Source: Scybalousia_A sp964626385
GTDB taxonomy: Bacteria > Bacteroidota > Bacteroidia > Bacteroidales > P3
Assembly: GCA_964626385.1 (NCBI GenBank)
Contig: CAZVEO010000055.1
Coordinates: 1 to 16,425 of the forward strand
Reading direction: 5' to 3'
DNA: 16,425 nucleotides
In this document: positions 8,372 to 15,764 of the stretch, piece after piece
How positions within the stretch are numbered: the stretch's first letter is position 1
Layout: each line of letters starts with the position of its first letter
The notes under the pieces: generated by a model
The model's input: the letters and a program-made list of their open reading frames with translations, nothing else
What the model was told of the DNA's origin: nothing
The model's database searches: none
Made by a program: the position numbers and the translations under genes

Positions 8372-8387
8372 TATTTTTGTATTTTTG
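8372..8387 (+). promoter_or_regulatory. Two overlapping -7 elements before ribE
   Basis: TATTTTTG occurs twice in tandem, at 8372-8379 and 8380-8387, the second followed by C. Both fit TAnnTTTG, and the second lies 22 nt before the ribE ATG. No clear TTTG lies about 20 nt upstream. There is no FMN-riboswitch-like sequence in the leader. Confidence 0.5.
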
Positions 8388-8409
8388 CAGAAGTAAAAAA
8401 GTAGAGTTT

Positions 8410-9009
8410 ATGTTTACAGGAATTATAGAAAACACAGCAAAAGTTGTTAAAATAGAAAGAGAAAAAACTAATTTTCATTTTACTCTTGAATGTAGTATAG
8501 CCAAAGAACTACACATAGACCAAAGTTTTGCTCACGATGGTTGTTGTCTTACGGTGGTAAAACTTGATAAGGAAAAAAATCAATATGTTGTTACCGCAAT
8601 GAAAGAAACCATGGACAGAACCAATTTATCTTCGTGGCAAGTTGGCTCTGAAGTAAATGTAGAAAGAAGTATGCTCATGGACGGCAGGTTTGATGGACAT
8701 ATAGTACAAGGGCATGTGGATACTACGGCTGAGTGTATTGATGTAGTGGATGAAAAAGGTTCGTGGAGATATTTCTTTACCTACAATGACAAAGAGCATA
8801 TTACAGTGCCAAAGGGGTCTATTTGCGTCAATGGTGTAAGTCTTACTGTGGTAGATTCTCAAAAGGGAATGTTTTCTGTTTCCATTATACCTTACACATA
8901 CGAACATACCAATTTTCATACCTTTAGAAAAGGAAGTATAGTAAATATAGAATTTGACGTATTAGGAAAATACATAGAAAAATTATTAAAAGAATATTTG
9001 AAAAAATAA
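8410..9009 (+). CDS. ribE: Riboflavin synthase, alpha subunit
   Basis: Catalyses the last step of riboflavin synthesis, the dismutation of two 6,7-dimethyl-8-ribityllumazine molecules to riboflavin and a pyrimidine by-product. The 199-residue protein is of normal length and consists of two tandem lumazine-binding domains. The first starts with the family hallmark MFTGIIE and includes DGCCLTVV; the second, from about residue 98, includes GHVDTTAE and NGVSLTVV. ATG 8410 is chosen because family members begin exactly at MFTGIIE. No other rib gene is nearby. The stop is six bases from the next ATG, so it forms an operon with the hotdog hydratase gene. Confidence 0.95.
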   Translation: MFTGIIENTAKVVKIEREKTNFHFTLECSIAKELHIDQSFAHDGCCLTVVKLDKEKNQYVVTAMKETMDRTNLSSWQVGSEVNVERSMLMDGRFDGHIVQGHVDTTAECIDVVDEKGSWRYFFTYNDKEHITVPKGSICVNGVSLTVVDSQKGMFSVSIIPYTYEHTNFHTFRKGSIVNIEFDVLGKYIEKLLKEYLKK

Positions 9010-9015
9010 AGTTTT

Positions 9016-9423
9016 ATGGAAAAGATAAAAGTAGGGGATACTTATGCTTTTGAAGTCAAGTATCATCAAAAAGATGTAGAGAAATTTGCAGAAATATCAG
9101 GCGATAACAACCCTATACATATCAATCAAGAATATGCAAAGAATACTCCTTTTGGACAATGTATAGTACATGGTTTTTTTGCAGGAGCAGTGTTTTCAAA
9201 AGTGTTTGGCACAATGTGGCCTGGTGAAGGAACGGTTTATATGATGCAAGAAATGAGTTTTAGAGCTCCTGTGTTTGTAGAAAAAGAATACAAGGCTTGT
9301 TTTACTGTTTTGGAAGTAAATCAAGAAAAACACCGCGGAACAATAGAATGTATTTTACAAGACGCAGAAGGCAAACAAGCTATCATAGGCAAAGCTATGC
9401 TTATGCACAAAGAAAGATTTTAG
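9016..9423 (+). CDS. MaoC-like hotdog dehydratase ((R)-specific enoyl-CoA hydratase type)
   Basis: A single-hotdog protein of 135 residues resembling PhaJ-type (R)-specific enoyl-CoA hydratases, which hydrate trans-2-enoyl-CoA to (R)-3-hydroxyacyl-CoA. The hydratase-2 motif is intact: SGDNNPIH with the catalytic pair D30 and H35, then FGQCIVHG with H52-G53. The protein ends at the length normal for single-domain members, consistent with a homodimer. The exact substrate cannot be inferred; roles in fatty-acid or hydroxyacyl metabolism are possible. It follows ribE with a 6-nt gap and is closed by a strong terminator at 9503. The link to riboflavin synthesis appears to be only positional. Confidence 0.88.
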   Translation: MEKIKVGDTYAFEVKYHQKDVEKFAEISGDNNPIHINQEYAKNTPFGQCIVHGFFAGAVFSKVFGTMWPGEGTVYMMQEMSFRAPVFVEKEYKACFTVLEVNQEKHRGTIECILQDAEGKQAIIGKAMLMHKERF

Positions 9424-9502
9424 AAAAAAAGTTAATTATAAAACAAAGTCACTCAGTGTGAGTTTTTGCTTTAAGTTTATAAAATTATGGCTTAGACCTA
9501 AT

Positions 9503-9540
9503 AAAACACCCTACAAATACACTTGCAGGGTGTTTTTTTT
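9503..9540 (+). terminator. Intrinsic terminator of the ribE operon
   Basis: AAAACACCCT (9503-9512) pairs with AGGGTGTTTT (9527-9536), and CAA/TTG pair further in. Eight T follow the ACACCCT/AGGGTGT core. A weaker 5-bp hairpin, ACTCA-GTG-TGAGT, lies about 50 nt earlier. Confidence 0.85.
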
Positions 9541-9653
9541 CAGTAATCTTAAATAGTCCATATTAACCCGTAACAAAATCTTGTAAAAAATACTATATGT
9601 ATTAATAGATGTTATTTTTTTATGTATATTTGCAAAAAAAAAATAACAAAAAA

Positions 9654-9685
9654 TTTGGTTTGTTTTATATTTTGTTTTAGCTTTG
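9654..9685 (+). promoter_or_regulatory. Candidate promoter before a small ORF
   Basis: TTTG (9654-9657), 20 nt and TAGCTTTG (9678-9685) match the Bacteroidota consensus with good spacing. A second -7-like TATATTTG is at 9625-9632. The first ATG downstream is at 9703. In a region this rich in T, chance matches are likely. Confidence 0.4.
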
Positions 9686-9702
9686 CAAAAAATAATAAAA
9701 AT

Positions 9703-9861
9703 ATGTTGTTGAAATCAATGTTTACACGTGGCAATTTTGATATTTGTTTTTCTATTAGTAGTGAAACAAGTATTTGTTGTTGTGTGTATTTGTCAGATTA
9801 TATACATTTTATATGTAAAAATAAATTCATACTCATAGAGGAGTCGTTGGTAACAGTATAA
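9703..9861 (+). CDS. Doubtful small ORF, 52 residues, cysteine-rich
   Basis: I do not recognise it. It encodes 52 residues, including an S-I-C-C-C-V-Y segment and two further cysteines, with no clear signal peptide from ATG 9703. The frame stays open upstream to ATG 9622, and that longer version has a lysine-rich start followed by a hydrophobic stretch ending in A-K, like a signal peptide; however ATG 9622 overlaps the upstream -7 element. The case for a gene is only the promoter match at 9654-9685 and the otherwise empty 620-bp gap. It could equally be a gene remnant or chance. The rest of the gap (9862-9993) shows only an 8-bp inverted repeat at 9924-9951. Confidence 0.25.
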   Translation: MLLKSMFTRGNFDICFSISSETSICCCVYLSDYIHFICKNKFILIEESLVTV

Positions 9862-9993
9862 ACAATTATTCTTTGTGTTTATTCTTAGACTCCAAGTATC
9901 TCAGGCAGATAGTTTTAATTTCTTATTCTTTATAACTATCAAGAAAGAATATAGGATAGAATAAGTTGATTTTTTGTAATGAGTTTCGCATAG

Positions 9994-10023
9994 TTGCAAA
10001 ATTTCATAGAAATAAAAAGTTTG
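9994..10023 (+). promoter_or_regulatory. Weak candidate promoter of the secreted two-gene unit
   Basis: TTG (9994-9996), 19 nt and AAAGTTTG (10016-10023) fit the Bacteroidota pattern except that A replaces the first T of TAnnTTTG. It lies 23 nt before the ATG at 10047. Confidence 0.35.
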
Positions 10024-10046
10024 CGAAATATTAAATTTATAAGAAA

Positions 10047-10505
10047 ATGAAAATGTTAAATAATAAGTACCTTATTTTATTAATGTGTCTTTGTTTTGGA
10101 TTGGTCGTTTATGCAGAAAAAAATCCAAAAGGACAACAATTCACAAATATCACAATAGTTCAAAGAAATGGAAGAGTCAATGGCGATGGAACAATAACTT
10201 ATGCAAGAGTTACCCGAAAGATAGATACAAAAACAAACTCTATAAAAATATATTGTATAGATCCTGGTGATTACACTTGTCCTGTACAGATAACAATAAT
10301 GATTACTGTTATGACAGGAGTTGACGCATCGGATGTAGTCAAAGACGCTATAGATATAATAAAGCACAAAATATCTAAAGGAGAGTCTAAAGGAAAGCTT
10401 TTGTATAAGGATGTTTTGTATTCATGGGAAGATGGAATACTTCATGAAAACGGAGCTTTTGAAATGAATATGAATAGTGTTCCTTATAGTTATGTGAGAT
10501 TATGA
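10047..10505 (+). CDS. Small secreted protein of unknown function
   Basis: I do not recognise this 152-residue protein. It starts with a typical signal peptide: lysine at 2 and 7, a hydrophobic core at about 9-21, and a likely signal peptidase I site after A23 (VVYA-EK). There is no lipobox-type cleavage site with good context, although C14 and C16 lie in the core. The mature part is polar and probably beta-rich, with only two cysteines, C70 and C78 (CIDPGDYTC), which could form a disulfide in the periplasm or outside the cell. The stop overlaps the next ATG by four bases (ATGA), so translation of the two is coupled and the products probably work together. Confidence 0.75.
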   Translation: MKMLNNKYLILLMCLCFGLVVYAEKNPKGQQFTNITIVQRNGRVNGDGTITYARVTRKIDTKTNSIKIYCIDPGDYTCPVQITIMITVMTGVDASDVVKDAIDIIKHKISKGESKGKLLYKDVLYSWEDGILHENGAFEMNMNSVPYSYVRL

Positions 10506-11920
10506 AGAAAATAACTATTAATTATGCTTGCTTTTTTGCAAGCATACTTTTAATTTGTGTAAATGTGTTTGCACAGAAAAGAGTAAATACTTTTAATGTA
10601 TTCTCCGCCCCAACAGATGATTATTCTATAGTTAAGATTAATACAAATACTAATGAAAATTTATTGCTTATAGAACACTATAAACAAGATTCTTTTTTTT
10701 GTGTTGTATTTTTTGATAAAGATAGGATTATTATAGATACTATTCAAAATACACCTCATAAGTACATAATTGAGCAAGATACATTTTATTATTATCCTGT
10801 AATTCTTTCGCCGTCTCTTTACTATATAAAGGATACTCTTTTTTTTACTTCAGGCCATACTATAGTGTCTTATTATAGAGATAATGGGCATTTCCATTTT
10901 AATGATTGTGTTTATTTAGATAATGATATACAATTGTCTAATATTGTCAGTTATCATAGTAACATATTGGCACTTTTTACACAATGTTTTGATGAAAACA
11001 AGAGATATTATATAGCAACATACGATATACAAGCACATCAAGTAACAAAACAAATAGCAATAGATGTTGGCAATTCTGTATTACTACACTATTATGATAC
11101 ATACAATGCTTTTTGTGGGAGCCAAAAATATATATCTGTAATGAATACTATAAAACCAGAGTTGTATTTGTATGATTATGATTTAAATCTTGTGGATAGT
11201 ATTGACTTTGCCTTCAACAATGATTATGAAAAAACTTTGTTGATATTGGATACAAATGTTGCAGTCAATAAAGAATATGTACAACCACAGTACCCTAAAA
11301 ATATAATAATGTTGTTGGACAATATAGAAATACTAAATTATTATTCAAATATAAAACAAATGTTTGTAGATGATAGCACATTACTTATTATCACAAATAG
11401 ATATAATTCTGATAGTTGTGATATTGTAAAAATAAATATAAAAAATCATATCAAAAATATTATATTGTCATTTCCTAAGTACGGAACAATATCACCATAT
11501 ACTGCATTATCTTTATCTACAATATCACCATTATTCAACGATGGTATATTTGTGGATTATAATTATGAATTGGATAGTTTAGAAGAAAATATTATATATT
11601 CTGTTGATTTATATTACTCGGATATATTAGACTTTGGAGAAAATATTATTAGTTTGGAAGATAAAGCACAGCGGGAAGTAAGAATTAATGTAAAAGACTA
11701 TGATGCTGTAATTGTATTTGATGATTATTTTTGCAAACCATGTTTTGCTACAGATAAATACAAGTATTTACTTGTATATAACGGTACAGATATCAGTAAG
11801 GTTAGACGTTTAAGTTTGTATAATGAATTAAAAAAAATGTATCCCAAATCAGATATATTTTTTAATCAAAAAAATACGTTTAATGTTAGACGCAATACAA
11901 TATTATCCAATATTTATTAG
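10502..11920 (+). CDS. Secreted protein with probable beta-propeller-like body and C-terminal CxPC motif
   Basis: A 472-residue protein I cannot assign to a family with confidence. A signal peptide is clear, with cleavage likely after A24 (NVFA-QK). Residues of about 30-390 are built of many short beta-type stretches with recurring aromatic and aspartate residues, as in the 6-bladed propeller or lipoprotein families common in Bacteroidales; this is inference. Near the C terminus a predicted strand (AVIVF) leads to C411-K-P-C414, then another strand and a basic helix, reminiscent of the first half of a thioredoxin fold, but only about 60 residues remain. The gene is very rich in ATA, TAT and AAT codons and sits between terminators, as expected of accessory DNA. 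Confidence 0.72.
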   Translation: MKKITINYACFFASILLICVNVFAQKRVNTFNVFSAPTDDYSIVKINTNTNENLLLIEHYKQDSFFCVVFFDKDRIIIDTIQNTPHKYIIEQDTFYYYPVILSPSLYYIKDTLFFTSGHTIVSYYRDNGHFHFNDCVYLDNDIQLSNIVSYHSNILALFTQCFDENKRYYIATYDIQAHQVTKQIAIDVGNSVLLHYYDTYNAFCGSQKYISVMNTIKPELYLYDYDLNLVDSIDFAFNNDYEKTLLILDTNVAVNKEYVQPQYPKNIIMLLDNIEILNYYSNIKQMFVDDSTLLIITNRYNSDSCDIVKINIKNHIKNIILSFPKYGTISPYTALSLSTISPLFNDGIFVDYNYELDSLEENIIYSVDLYYSDILDFGENIISLEDKAQREVRINVKDYDAVIVFDDYFCKPCFATDKYKYLLVYNGTDISKVRRLSLYNELKKMYPKSDIFFNQKNTFNVRRNTILSNIY

Positions 11921-11940
11921 ATAAAAAGCATTGGATAATA
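11901..11940. repeat. 11-bp perfect inverted repeat across the stop codon
   Basis: TATTATCCAAT (11901-11911) pairs with ATTGGATAATA (11930-11940). The left arm lies in the last codons of the secreted protein gene, and the stop codon (11918-11920) is in the 18-nt loop. A run of A, not T, follows on the plus strand, so it is not a standard terminator; it may protect the mRNA 3' end. Confidence 0.55.
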
Positions 11941-11950
11941 CATAAAAAAA

Positions 11951-11991
11951 ATTGGTGTTAAACACATAAACATAAATAGTTTAACACCAAT
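11951..11991 (-). terminator. Hairpin terminator shared by convergent operons
   Basis: A perfect 13-bp stem pairs 11951-11963 (ATTGGTGTTAAAC) with 11979-11991, around a 15-nt loop. On the minus strand the stem runs into seven T (complement of 11944-11950), ideal for the U32 gene that ends at 12009. On the plus strand it is followed by ATATTATTTTAA and may also act, more weakly, for the secreted-protein unit. Confidence 0.82.
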
Positions 11992-12008
11992 ATTATTTTA
12001 ATGATATA

Positions 12009-13250
12009 TTAAATATTGTTTTTAATCAAATAGAGTTTATCGTTGCGTCTTACAAGTGAGGAGGTTGGCATAGAAAACAATTCTCCTTTAATAGTTTTCT
12101 CCACAGACTTTAAATCAACTCTTATTTCTGATGCCTTACCTTCATAAACGCCGGTCGTAGGTCCTATTATATACACTTCATCATTTAGATTTAACTCTCC
12201 GCTTTCCATTCTAATCTCTGCAACGCCCAAATTCTTGAAATAGTTGGTAACAGTACCTATAAAAATTTTGGTTGTTGTTGCTTTGCTACCATATTTTTCT
12301 GACCATTCTCCCACTTTCTGACCAAGATAATAACCATCCCAAAAATCTCTATTGTAAACACGTTTTAAGTCTTCGTTCCATTTTGCAAGTTTTTCCTCGC
12401 TCCAACTACCCTCACACCAAGCATTGACTGCCTGTCTATAGGTTCTTGTTACTATTTTGACATATTCTGGCGAACGACCTCTACCCTCTATCTTAAACAC
12501 CCTAACTCCGGCATCTATAATTTTGCCAATAAAATCCAAGGTTTTTAAATCCTTAGGCGACATTATGTATTGATTGTCTATCATCAACTCCGTGCCTCCG
12601 TCCATATCAGTAACCTTATAAGGACGTCTACAAAATTGTAGGCACGCTCCTCTGTTGGCACTCCTATTGGCATTGTCCAAACTAATATAGCATTTGCCAG
12701 AAACAGCCATACACAAAGCACCGTGCACGAAACACTCTATTCTGAGAAGTTCTCCCGAATGTCCTTTAAGATTTTCTTGTTTTATACGGTCAATTATGGC
12801 TTTTACCTTATCCAAAGAAAGTTCCCTTGCAGTAACTATTACATCGGCAAACTGAGAATAGTATTTTACCGCTTCATAATTAGTAATATTGCATTGAGTA
12901 GAAAGATGTATTTCCATACCTATACTATTGGCGTATGAGATAACGGACATATCAGATGCTATAATGGCAGATATTCCATTTGCCTTCGCACTATCTACCA
13001 CTTTGTGCATATATTCTATTTCCTCATCATAGATAACCGTATTAAGAGTCAAATAAGTTTTTACATTGTTTTGCTTGGCTATTTCGCAAATACGTTTAAG
13101 GTCGTCTAATGTAAAATTATTAGCCGATGCACTTCTCATATTTAACTGTCCCACACCAAAATACACACTATTTGCTCCCGCTTCTATGGCGGCCATAAGA
13201 CTCTCATAACTACCCACAGGCGACATTATTTCTATATCATTTGCGTTCAT
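12009..13250 (-). CDS. U32 family peptidase, TrhP/YegQ-like
   Basis: A 413-residue cytosolic protein of the U32 family. The family signature is present around residues 172-190 (E172-C173-F..HGALC...GKC..S). C180, C187, C203 and C207 form the four-cysteine set expected to hold an iron-sulfur cluster. The N-terminal barrel begins with IEIMSPVGSYESL and contains HLSTQCN and RELSL, and a small beta-barrel follows at the C terminus (about 320-410). Overall it resembles E. coli YegQ/TrhP, which takes part in prephenate-dependent hydroxylation of uridine 34 in tRNA, rather than proven collagenases; the assignment to tRNA modification is inference from family. It is the last gene of the ackA operon, 9 nt after the NusG-like gene. 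Confidence 0.88.
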   Translation of the reverse strand: MNANDIEIMSPVGSYESLMAAIEAGANSVYFGVGQLNMRSASANNFTLDDLKRICEIAKQNNVKTYLTLNTVIYDEEIEYMHKVVDSAKANGISAIIASDMSVISYANSIGMEIHLSTQCNITNYEAVKYYSQFADVIVTARELSLDKVKAIIDRIKQENLKGHSGELLRIECFVHGALCMAVSGKCYISLDNANRSANRGACLQFCRRPYKVTDMDGGTELMIDNQYIMSPKDLKTLDFIGKIIDAGVRVFKIEGRGRSPEYVKIVTRTYRQAVNAWCEGSWSEEKLAKWNEDLKRVYNRDFWDGYYLGQKVGEWSEKYGSKATTTKIFIGTVTNYFKNLGVAEIRMESGELNLNDEVYIIGPTTGVYEGKASEIRVDLKSVEKTIKGELFSMPTSSLVRRNDKLYLIKNNI

Positions 13251-13259
13251 TTTTCTCTC

Positions 13260-13814
13260 TTAATCTTTTATCACTTCTATAAGATCGGGTTCTATATAAG
13301 AGACTGCTATGGCAACACCCGGTATCTCTATTATTATACGCTTACATCTTTTTCCCTTTACCTTTAACAATACTCCTTCTATACCATCAAAGTAGCCACC
13401 TATAACCCTTACCTTTGTACCTTTGTTTAATTCCAATTCTTCCGGACGAAAATATAAAGCATCTCCTTGCAATTGATTTGCCACTTTTATAAAGTCGTGC
13501 ATTTGTTTTTCCGGTACGGTTTCTATTGTTCTTTTCAAGCCGTTTTTCCTTGTTAAAAAATACGCTTCAAAACCATGGTTTATAGATAATTCTCTTTTAA
13601 ATTGCTCTATATCTGTCTTTTGTGCATAAACAAATATCAAATCTCTAATTGCAGGTTCTAATACTTTTATTTTTTTACCCTCTTTTTGTCTTATTTTATA
13701 CTGCATTGGTATGAAAGTCTTAATATTTTTTTCGTCCAACAATTGTTTTACCTTAGTTTCACGCGAAAAAATAGTTTTCAACACATACCAACAACACAAT
13801 TCATTTTCTCTCAT
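13260..13814 (-). CDS. UpxY-type transcription antiterminator (NusG paralogue)
   Basis: A 184-residue protein with the NusG N-terminal domain (starting with CCWYVLKT, residues 7-14) and a C-terminal KOW domain (about 131-170, KGTKVRVIGGYFDGIEG). Specialised NusG paralogues of Bacteroides (UpxY) bind RNA polymerase and allow readthrough of early terminators in capsule operons. Here the gene sits between a plsC-like gene and a U32 gene, not at the head of a polysaccharide operon. ATG 13814 is preferred; an in-frame ATG at 13841 would add nine residues. A GGGGAG sequence lies about 12 nt upstream of ATG 13814. The 62-nt gap after the plsC-like gene holds a 7-bp hairpin (13846-13852 with 13861-13867). 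The target of this regulator cannot be read from the sequence. Confidence 0.87.
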   Translation of the reverse strand: MRENELCCWYVLKTIFSRETKVKQLLDEKNIKTFIPMQYKIRQKEGKKIKVLEPAIRDLIFVYAQKTDIEQFKRELSINHGFEAYFLTRKNGLKRTIETVPEKQMHDFIKVANQLQGDALYFRPEELELNKGTKVRVIGGYFDGIEGVLLKVKGKRCKRIIIEIPGVAIAVSYIEPDLIEVIKD

Positions 13815-13876
13815 AATTGTTTTTAACTCCCCTTTGTACATTTATTATAATCCTAAAAAAGATTATATATTTTTTT

Positions 13877-14428
13877 CTAAACCTTAAAATTTTCAGGGTG
13901 TTTAGCATTAATATTTTTATAAAATTCTCTTATTTTTTGAAAATCTTCGTTATAGTTACCCGAAGGAATAATCTTGTCTTCTTTGTTTACTCCACAGGTC
14001 TTTTTTTTATAATCTATCCAAGCCAAAAATATAGGCTTTTCGCTTTGTTGAGCAATAAAGTAAAATCCTTTTTTCCAATTTGGGTTTGCTTTTCTTGTAC
14101 CCTCTGGTGTTAAGACCAAAGAAAAGTTCTTTTTTGTTCTCAATTGTCTTACAATTTCATCAAAAAAGCCCTTACCATCTTTGCCTCTGTTAACTGGTAC
14201 AGCTCCCAAACCTCTCAAAATAAAATTGAGAGGAAAGAAAAATAACTCTTTTTTTATGAGGAAATGACACTTTACCCCCAGAGCCCAAAGCCCCGCTCTA
14301 CCCCATACAAAATCCCACATACTTGTATGAGGCGCCTCTATGATAACGGCGTTTTTCATCTCCTCACAAAAAGAAGATTGAAGATGAAAACCGCCTATTT
14401 TAAGAATAACTTTACCTATTATTTTCAT
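13877..14428 (-). CDS. PlsC-like 1-acyl-glycerol-3-phosphate acyltransferase family protein
   Basis: A short (183-residue) member of the glycerolipid acyltransferase superfamily. All three core motifs are present: H34-x4-D39 (HTSMWD), the substrate-binding G-x-V-P-V-N-R81, and T-P-E109-G-T-R112. It lacks long N-terminal membrane segments, so it is probably a peripheral membrane protein. The reaction would be transfer of an acyl group from acyl-ACP or acyl-CoA to a lyso-lipid; the acceptor is not known. It is shorter than typical PlsC (about 240 residues). Its ATG follows the ackA stop codon directly (TAAATG), so translation is probably coupled to that of ackA. Confidence 0.86.
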   Translation of the reverse strand: MKIIGKVILKIGGFHLQSSFCEEMKNAVIIEAPHTSMWDFVWGRAGLWALGVKCHFLIKKELFFFPLNFILRGLGAVPVNRGKDGKGFFDEIVRQLRTKKNFSLVLTPEGTRKANPNWKKGFYFIAQQSEKPIFLAWIDYKKKTCGVNKEDKIIPSGNYNEDFQKIREFYKNINAKHPENFKV

Positions 14429-15631
14429 TTATTTTGCAAGTTCGTAGGTATCTTTTGCAATAACGTATTCCTCGTCAGTAGTTACTGAAAGTATTTTTAC
14501 TCTACTTTCTGGTGTTGAAATGATACCGTCTTTGCCTGAGGTTTGTTCATTGATTTGTTTATCTATATGAGCACCTAAATAGTCTAAGCCATTGCAAATG
14601 GCTTGTCTTTGCCTCCAAGCATTTTCTCCTATACCACCTGTGAACAATATGATATCAACTCCATTCATTGCAGCAACATAAGCACCTATATATTTTTTTA
14701 CCCTATAAGCAAAAACATCAAAAGCATTACTTTCTTTTTCTTTTCCCTCTAATTTTGCAGCCGTTATATCTCTCATGTCGGTAAGTCCACCAGAGAGTCC
14801 TTTTAAACCACATTGTTTATTTAGAAAAGTATTGACTTGCTCATAATTCCATCCTTCTTTTTGTGCTATATAAAGAACGACTCCAATATCCAAATCCCCG
14901 CACCTTGTACCCATAACCAAGCCCTCCAAAGGAGTAAAGCCCATGGAAGTATCTATACTTTTACCATTTTTTATAGCACAAACAGAAGCTCCGCTACCCA
15001 AATGACAAGAAATTATTTTGCTGTTGTTTATATCCATACCTACCATTTTTGCACCCTTTGGAGCAACATAACGATGAGAGGTACCATGAAAACCATAACG
15101 ACGTATTTTATCCTTTTCATAATATTCGTACGGAATAGCATAAAGAAAAGCCTCTGTTGGCATAGTGTGATGAAAAGCAGTATCAAAAACTGCTACCTGT
15201 GGCTTACCCGGAAGCAAACTTTCCATTGCCTCTATACCAGCAAGATTACCCGGAGTGTGTAACGGTGCCAAAGGAATAAGTTTTCTAAGATTATCTTTTA
15301 CCTCTTGATTCACAAGAACACTTGTTGTAAATTTTTCTCCACCATGTGCTACTCTATGTCCGCAGGCTTCTATTTCATCTAAAGACTTGATAACTCCAAG
15401 CCTATCATCAACAAGTGCTTTCAAAACAATGTTTATTCCTGCCTTATGATCAGCAATAGGTAATTGCTCATAATGTTTTTCCCCTTTTGCTTTATGGGTA
15501 AATTCTCCTTTTTCAGTACCCACTCTTTCCAAAAGACCCTTGGCTAACAATTCTGATTCCTCGTCATTTTTTATATCTATTAGTTGGTATTTTATTGACG
15601 AACTGCCACAATTTAAAACAAGTATTTTCAT
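14429..15631 (-). CDS. ackA: Acetate kinase
   Basis: Interconverts acetyl phosphate + ADP and acetate + ATP in the cytosol, the ATP-yielding step of acetate fermentation. The 400-residue protein is of normal length. It starts with MKILVLNCGSSSIKYQL (N7 and the phosphate-binding loop) and has R93 in CGHRVAHGGE, the catalytic D150 in FDTAFHHTM, H182 in YGFHGTSH, the MGTRCGDLD motif, and E336 in TGGIGEN. It heads a four-gene minus-strand operon. Phosphotransacetylase, its usual partner, is not adjacent: upstream is about 790 bp of non-coding repeats. PFOR in the same window supplies the acetyl-CoA. Confidence 0.97.
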   Translation of the reverse strand: MKILVLNCGSSSIKYQLIDIKNDEESELLAKGLLERVGTEKGEFTHKAKGEKHYEQLPIADHKAGINIVLKALVDDRLGVIKSLDEIEACGHRVAHGGEKFTTSVLVNQEVKDNLRKLIPLAPLHTPGNLAGIEAMESLLPGKPQVAVFDTAFHHTMPTEAFLYAIPYEYYEKDKIRRYGFHGTSHRYVAPKGAKMVGMDINNSKIISCHLGSGASVCAIKNGKSIDTSMGFTPLEGLVMGTRCGDLDIGVVLYIAQKEGWNYEQVNTFLNKQCGLKGLSGGLTDMRDITAAKLEGKEKESNAFDVFAYRVKKYIGAYVAAMNGVDIILFTGGIGENAWRQRQAICNGLDYLGAHIDKQINEQTSGKDGIISTPESRVKILSVTTDEEYVIAKDTYELAK

Positions 15632-15692
15632 TATAAAATATGATATTTATTCTTAAGATTAAAAGAAAACTCAATTTAACAACGAAATAAAG

Positions 15693-15701
15693 CAAAGATT
15701 A
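15693..15701 (-). promoter_or_regulatory. Weak -7-like element of the ackA operon
   Basis: On the minus strand TAATCTTTG resembles TAnnTTTG but has three bases, not two, between TA and TTTG (or A for T if read as AATCTTTG). It lies 61 nt before the ackA start. No better match is seen in the gap. Confidence 0.3.
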
Positions 15702-15736
15702 TTATTTTAAAAAGGATAAAAATAGGTAACTATTTA

Positions 15737-15760
15737 GCCTATCATAGGCAGGCATAGCCT
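15737..15760. repeat. Two adjacent short GC-rich palindromes
   Basis: GCCTAT-C-ATAGGC (15737-15749) is a perfect 13-bp palindrome. It is followed at once by AGGC-ATA-GCCT (15750-15760). They stand out in AT-rich surroundings and lie just outside the large nested element. Confidence 0.6.
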
Positions 15761-15764
15761 TTGA

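Noticed and set aside
8193..8409. FMN riboswitch upstream of ribE
   Set aside because: The 217-bp divergent gap is almost pure AT with no GC-rich conserved helices; only promoter elements are visible.
9924..9951. 8-bp inverted repeat as a terminator
   Set aside because: The stem is AT-only (one G-C pair) with a 12-nt loop and no T run after it.
14837..15262. 141-codon plus-strand frame opposite ackA
   Set aside because: Antisense to acetate kinase, with no promoter and no family features.
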